Below are positions 6,123 to 9,324 of a stretch of 9,324 nt of DNA, piece by piece. Source of the stretch: JBOGIG01 sp050742455. Lineage in GTDB: Bacteria > Actinomycetota > Acidimicrobiia > Acidimicrobiales > JBOGIG01. The stretch spans positions 1 through 9,324 of the forward strand of contig JBOGIG010000132.1 in assembly GCA_050742455.1 (NCBI GenBank). The letters run 5' to 3'. The notes under the pieces are model-generated. The model worked only from the letters and a program-made list of their open reading frames with translations. It searched no databases and was not told the origin of the DNA. Positions within the stretch are counted from its first letter, which is position 1. Every line of letters starts with the position of its first letter. The translations under genes and the position numbers were made by a program.

Positions 6123-6128
6123 AGGGGG
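6123..6128 (+). promoter_or_regulatory. Ribosome-binding site that supports the TTG start at 6136
   Basis: AGGGGG lies 7 nt before the TTG at 6136. An in-frame TGA at 6109-6111 excludes a start further upstream. The first thiolase strand (ATAIVGVSD) begins seven codons after the TTG, so no later start would keep the fold whole. Confidence 0.7.
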
Positions 6129-6135
6129 AAACCGG

Positions 6136-7299
6136 TTGGGATCTCTTCGAGGCGCCACGGCCATAGTCGGAGTGAGCGACGCCGTCTCACCCACCGGCGA
6201 GCTCGACACCTACGGGCGGGCCCTGGAAGTCCAGGTGATCAAGGAGGCCCTCCAAGACGCCGGCCTGACCCTGTCCGACGTGGACGGGGTGTGCCATGCC
6301 GACTCGTCAATTGCCCTGGCCGAGTACCTGGGCATTCACCCCCGATTCACAGATTCCACCATGACTGGGGGGTCGAGCTATGAGGTCCACGTGGAGCACG
6401 CCGCGGCGGCAATCGCCTGCGGGCTGGCCGACGTGGTCATCGGGGTATACGCCGCCACCCCCCGCTCGGACCGCAAGGCGGGCCGGGCCCGGCGATGGCG
6501 GGGGGCCGGGGGGGATAGCCCTTCTGGCGAATGGGAGGCACCCTACGGCCTGCGCCTGCCAATGGGCCCCTACGCCATGGCCGCCACCCGTCACATGGCC
6601 ACCTACGGAACCACGGCCGAACAGCTCGCCCAGATCGCCGTGAGCACCCGTGCGTGGGCCGGTCTCAACCCCCGTGCCCGCTACCAGCAACCCTTGACCG
6701 TCGATGATGTCCTGGCCTCACCCATGCAGTGCAGTCCCCTCCACCTGCTGGACTGCTGCCTGGTCACCGACGGGGCAGGGGCTTTCGTCATGACCAGTGC
6801 CGAGCGGGCCAGGGACCTGCGTCGCCCCCCGGCCTATGTACTCGGCGCCGGCACATGTCACGACCACCTCATGATCAGCCAGATGCCCGACGTCACGGTG
6901 ACCCCCGGCGCGGTGTCGGGAGCCAATGCCTTCGCCATGGCCGGGATCAAGCCGGGCGATGTCGATGTGCTCATGGGCTATGACAGCTTCACCATCACCG
7001 CTCTGTTGCACTTGGAGGATCTGGGCTTTTGCCCCAAGGGCGAGGGGGGCCCGTTCGTGGCCGACGGGCGAACCGGCCCGGGTGGATCCCTGCCCATGAA
7101 CACCAACGGTGGGGGCCTGTCCTATACCCACCCCGGCATGTACGGCATGTTCCTGCTCACCGAGGCGGTGCGCCAACTCCGGGGCGAGGCCGAGTCCCGC
7201 CAGGTCGAAGGGGCTGACGTCGCCGTGGCGCACGGCTCGGGCATGGTCCTGTCGTGCATGTCCACCATCGTGCTGGGATCGGAGGCCACTTTGTCATGA
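6136..7299 (+). CDS. Thiolase-fold protein lacking the nucleophilic Cys (Ltp2-like)
   Basis: This 387-residue protein has the thiolase fold: strand ATAIVGVSD at 7-15, the GLTLSDVDGVCHAD segment at 43-56, a central TGGSSYEVHVEHAAAAIACG at 77-96, YDSFTITALLHLEDLGFC at 282-299, and NTNGGGLSYTHPGMYG at 322-337 with His332. In true thiolases a nucleophilic Cys sits at the head of the central helix; here that place reads GGSS, and the C-terminal catalytic Cys site reads HGSGM. It therefore probably does not do thiolysis by the usual route. Related non-thiolytic members include Ltp2, a retro-aldolase of steroid side-chain degradation that works with a DUF35 domain, and a DUF35 gene follows here with a 4-bp overlap. 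Aldol cleavage or formation on a CoA ester is the best guess. Starts with TTG. Fold is secure, reaction is inferred. Confidence 0.88.
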   Translation: MGSLRGATAIVGVSDAVSPTGELDTYGRALEVQVIKEALQDAGLTLSDVDGVCHADSSIALAEYLGIHPRFTDSTMTGGSSYEVHVEHAAAAIACGLADVVIGVYAATPRSDRKAGRARRWRGAGGDSPSGEWEAPYGLRLPMGPYAMAATRHMATYGTTAEQLAQIAVSTRAWAGLNPRARYQQPLTVDDVLASPMQCSPLHLLDCCLVTDGAGAFVMTSAERARDLRRPPAYVLGAGTCHDHLMISQMPDVTVTPGAVSGANAFAMAGIKPGDVDVLMGYDSFTITALLHLEDLGFCPKGEGGPFVADGRTGPGGSLPMNTNGGGLSYTHPGMYGMFLLTEAVRQLRGEAESRQVEGADVAVAHGSGMVLSCMSTIVLGSEATLS

Positions 7300-7763
7300 G
7301 CCGACCCCAACCGGTGGCCACCCCCACCAGCCAACCCTTCTGGGATGCCACCCGCCAGCAGCGCTACCTGTTGCAGTGGTGCCGCGCGTGTGATCGACCC
7401 GTCCACTTTCCCCGTTCGGCGTGTCCCCGGTGCCTCGGGTCCGACATGGAATGGCGTCCGGCCGCGGGGAAGGGCCGGGTCTACACCTTCACCGTCGATC
7501 ACCGACCCTCGGACCCCGCCTTCAACCCGGTCGGACGTGAGAACCAGGCGGGGTCAAAAGAACACGAGGTGGAGTCAAAGGAGGCGCAACCTTATGTGAT
7601 CGCACTGGTTGACCTCGATGAGGGAGTGCGCGTGATGACCAACGTGGTGGGCTGTGATCCCGAGATGATCCAGGTGGGAATGCGAGTAGAACTGGCCTGG
7701 GAACCGCTCGAGGATGGTCGATACCTTCCCCTTTTCACCCCGGCCGAGGAGGAGCGACGATGA
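7296..7763 (+). CDS. DUF35 Zn-ribbon/OB-fold protein, partner of the thiolase
   Basis: This 155-residue protein has an N-terminal helix (FWDATRQQRYLLQ), a rubredoxin-like Zn ribbon with Cys29-x2-Cys32 and Cys43-x2-Cys46, and an OB fold from about 58 (GKGRVYTFTVDHR, then PYVIALVDLDEGVRVMTNVVGC, ending near FTPAEE). DUF35 proteins bind thiolase-fold enzymes and help hold the CoA substrate, as in ChsH2-Ltp2, the archaeal thiolase/HMG-CoA synthase complex, BbsA and PhlB. A charged insert at about 80-97 (RENQAGSKEHEVESKE) separates the first strand pair from the PYVIALV strand and looks longer than usual. The ATG at 7296 overlaps the thiolase stop by 4 bp and has GGAGG 10 nt upstream. Upstream in-frame codons belong to the thiolase. 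A standalone DUF35 beside a Cys-less thiolase supports a joint complex. Confidence 0.92.
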   Translation: MSRPQPVATPTSQPFWDATRQQRYLLQWCRACDRPVHFPRSACPRCLGSDMEWRPAAGKGRVYTFTVDHRPSDPAFNPVGRENQAGSKEHEVESKEAQPYVIALVDLDEGVRVMTNVVGCDPEMIQVGMRVELAWEPLEDGRYLPLFTPAEEERR

Positions 7764-9037
7764 TGGAACTGGACCTCGGCCCGACGGCCCGTCGCTTCCG
7801 CGATGAGCTGCGGGAGTGGCTGGTGGCCAATCGGCCCGAGGACCTTGTCGGGGTGGGGGCCGAACGGATGGCCGCAGGCAATGTCCCCGGAGCACCCGAG
7901 TGGGCGGCCAAGCTGCATGACGCCGGATACATGTGCGTGTCGTGGCCGACCGAGTACGGGGGCCGGGGCCTGAGCGGCGTCGAGGTTGCCGTGATGAACG
8001 AGGAATTCGCCCGGTGCGATGTGCCCAGGGTGACCCGGGGTATGGGCGAATGGCTGGTGGGGCCGTCCATCATCGTGTGGGGCACAGACGATCAAAAAGC
8101 CCGGCTCCTCCCCCGCATCATCGACGGTGCCGATCGCTACTGCCAGGGCTTCTCCGAGCCCGACGCCGGCTCGGACCTGGCTTCGCTCACCACCAAAGGG
8201 GTGACCGACGGCGATGAGTTGATCATCACCGGCCAAAAGGTTTGGACGTCGGGGGCCACCTTGGCCACCATGATGTTCTGCCTTTGCCGCACCGATCCCG
8301 ATGCCCCCAAGCACCGCGGCATCTCCTACGTGCTGGTGCCCATGAAGCGCCCGGACGGCGCTTCCAATGGTTTCGAGCTGGCCCCCATCAAGCAGATGAC
8401 CGGTCAGAGCCAGTTCACCCAGACCTGGATAAACGGGGCTCGGGCTCCGTTGGAAAACATCATCGGCGGGCTCAACAATGGTTGGCGGGTGACCATGACC
8501 ACGTTGGGCAACGAACGGGGTGGCAACGCCACTACCCAACACGTGCAGTATCTCAGGCAGTTCTGGGATGCGGTGGACATGACACGGCGGCGGGGACGCC
8601 ACGTCGACCCCCTGATCCGCCAGCAACTGGCCTGGGCCTACAGCCATTGCGAGATCATGCGTTTCAACGGCTTGCGCCTCTTGTCCGAGGTGGTAGCCCG
8701 AAAGGAGCCAGGACCGGCGTCGGCCCTGAACAAGATGTTCTGGTCGGAATATGCCCAGCGCTTCGCCGAAATAGTCATGGACATCCGTGGCATCCAAGCC
8801 ACGGTGATGTGCGAGGCCGAGGACGCCGGGGGCTCCACCCGTTTGCGACCTGAGCGATCCCAGACCGGCCGGTCCCGAACGTACCAACCGGACCGGTGGC
8901 AGTCGGCCTTCCTCGCCACCCGATCGGCGACGATCTGGGGCGGCACGGCCCAGGTGCAGCGCAACATCGTTGGCGAACGGGTCCTCGGCCTTCCCCGGGA
9001 GCCTGATGGGGTTCACGCCCGGGGGCGGGCCCAGTGA
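7760..9037 (+). CDS. Acyl-CoA dehydrogenase (FadE-like flavoprotein)
   Basis: This 425-residue enzyme should introduce a 2,3 double bond in an acyl-CoA using FAD, passing electrons to ETF. Seen: an N-terminal helical domain with CVSWPTEYGGRGLS at 59-72; the middle beta domain with CQGFSEPDAGSDLASL at 128-143 and ITGQKVWTSGA at 156-166; LENIIGGLNNGWRV around 231-243; and a C-terminal helical domain ending in IWGGTAQVQRNIVGERVLG at 392-410. The place of the common catalytic Glu (YEGT in many ACADs) is Gly here, as in many actinobacterial FadE proteins, so the base must lie elsewhere; Glu252 in NERGG is only a guess. The ATG at 7760 overlaps the DUF35 stop by 4 bp, with a GAGGAGGAG site just upstream. 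A second ATG follows at once. The substrate probably matches the neighbouring thiolase-fold protein. Confidence 0.94.
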   Translation: MMELDLGPTARRFRDELREWLVANRPEDLVGVGAERMAAGNVPGAPEWAAKLHDAGYMCVSWPTEYGGRGLSGVEVAVMNEEFARCDVPRVTRGMGEWLVGPSIIVWGTDDQKARLLPRIIDGADRYCQGFSEPDAGSDLASLTTKGVTDGDELIITGQKVWTSGATLATMMFCLCRTDPDAPKHRGISYVLVPMKRPDGASNGFELAPIKQMTGQSQFTQTWINGARAPLENIIGGLNNGWRVTMTTLGNERGGNATTQHVQYLRQFWDAVDMTRRRGRHVDPLIRQQLAWAYSHCEIMRFNGLRLLSEVVARKEPGPASALNKMFWSEYAQRFAEIVMDIRGIQATVMCEAEDAGGSTRLRPERSQTGRSRTYQPDRWQSAFLATRSATIWGGTAQVQRNIVGERVLGLPREPDGVHARGRAQ

Positions 9038-9093
9038 GTTCGAGCCCGGTGAGCTCCGAGCCGGTGAGCTCCGGCCCGGTGAGCTCGAGCCCA
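9034..9093 (+). repeat. Four tandem 15-bp units at the start of the acyl-CoA synthetase
   Basis: Four near-identical 15-mers, each beginning with GTGAG (GTGAGTTCGAGCCCG, GTGAGCTCCGAGCCG, GTGAGCTCCGGCCCG, GTGAGCTCGAGCCCA), run head to tail in frame. They encode VSSSP, VSSEP, VSSGP and VSSSP. Every unit supplies an in-frame GTG. The first overlaps the stop codon of the dehydrogenase gene. Confidence 0.95.
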
Positions 9094-9324
9094 GCGGTGG
9101 CGGGGGCCGAGGACCGCCGGGACGCGGCCGTGGTGGGAATGACGCTGGCCTGGTGGGCGAAGCGCCGGCCCGATGCCCTCGCCTTTGTCTCGCCGGCCGG
9201 AAGCCGAACATTTGGCGAGCTGAACGCCGGTGCGAACCGCCTGGTCCGGGCCTTGCGCCGACGAGGACTGCACGAGGGTGACGCCGTCGTACTGCTGTGC
9301 ACCAACCGGCCCGAGTTCGCCGAA
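9034..9324 (+). CDS. AMP-dependent acyl-CoA synthetase, N-terminal part (runs off right edge)
   Basis: The frame from the GTG at 9034 stays open for 97 codons to the edge. After a Ser/Pro-rich repeat tail (residues 1-20) it reads WWAKRRPDALAFVSPAGSRT, then FGELNAGANRLVRALRRRG, HEGDAVVLLCTNRPEFAE. This is the standard beginning of ANL-superfamily acyl-CoA synthetases (FadD type), which activate a carboxylic acid through an acyl-AMP to the CoA ester. The ATP-binding P-loop and later motifs lie outside the window. The GTG overlaps the dehydrogenase stop by 4 bp (GTGA). In-frame GTG codons also open repeats two to four (9049, 9064, 9079), so the exact start is uncertain. As the activating enzyme it would feed the dehydrogenase and thiolase-fold protein of this operon. 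Confidence 0.9.
   Translation, partial: MSSSPVSSEPVSSGPVSSSPAVAGAEDRRDAAVVGMTLAWWAKRRPDALAFVSPAGSRTFGELNAGANRLVRALRRRGLHEGDAVVLLCTNRPEFAE

Noticed and set aside
7592..9211. 539-codon minus-strand open frame opposite the acyl-CoA dehydrogenase
   Set aside because: Low-complexity Pro/Gly/His sequence with no motif; the plus strand encodes clear dehydrogenase and synthetase sequence.

Overview
The window is GC-rich DNA of about 9.3 kb with short intergenic gaps, GTG and TTG start codons, stop/start overlaps of the ATGA/GTGA type and CoA-linked lipid genes. This gene style suggests an actinobacterium, possibly of the class Acidimicrobiia. The lineage is inferred from gene style only. I see no tRNA, rRNA, CRISPR array, IS element or phage gene.

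Left part (1-1736, minus strand): the N-terminal half of an Amt-type ammonium transporter runs off the left edge. A likely GlnR-type nitrogen-control site (GTCAC-N6-GAAAC-N6-GAAAC) lies just upstream of it. Behind it, in the same direction, is a secreted GH43-like five-bladed beta-propeller protein. It carries five tandem GHGAA-type pentapeptides after its signal peptide, and an Asn where the family normally has its catalytic-base Asp.

Middle part (1737-5121, plus strand): a 105-bp divergent intergenic region holds a perfect 10-8-10 palindrome, a probable MarR operator. It is followed by marR, a 14-helix DHA2-type drug exporter (4-bp overlap) and a diguanylate cyclase (5-bp gap). The cyclase has intact GGDEF and RxxD inhibitory sites and a helical N-terminal domain. 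The three genes look like one transcript in which efflux and c-di-GMP synthesis would share control.

Right part (5130-9324): a minus-strand double-hotdog acyl-CoA thioesterase converges on the cyclase and diverges from a plus-strand operon. The operon encodes a thiolase-fold protein without the nucleophilic Cys, a DUF35 Zn-ribbon/OB-fold partner, an acyl-CoA dehydrogenase and the start of an AMP-dependent acyl-CoA synthetase. All adjacent pairs overlap by 4 bp. The set fits activation, oxidation and C-C bond cleavage or formation on an unidentified CoA-bound substrate, with the thiolase-fold/DUF35 pair resembling the Ltp2-ChsH2 aldolase arrangement of steroid side-chain degradation. The acyl-CoA synthetase begins with four 15-bp repeats, each of which starts with an in-frame GTG.

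No stretch above 300 bp lacks a gene. The three true intergenic gaps (450-581, 1737-1841, 6006-6135) all contain recognisable regulatory sequence. The most interesting signals are the Cys-less thiolase/DUF35 pair, the efflux plus c-di-GMP operon, the GlnR-like box and the two 15-bp coding repeats.
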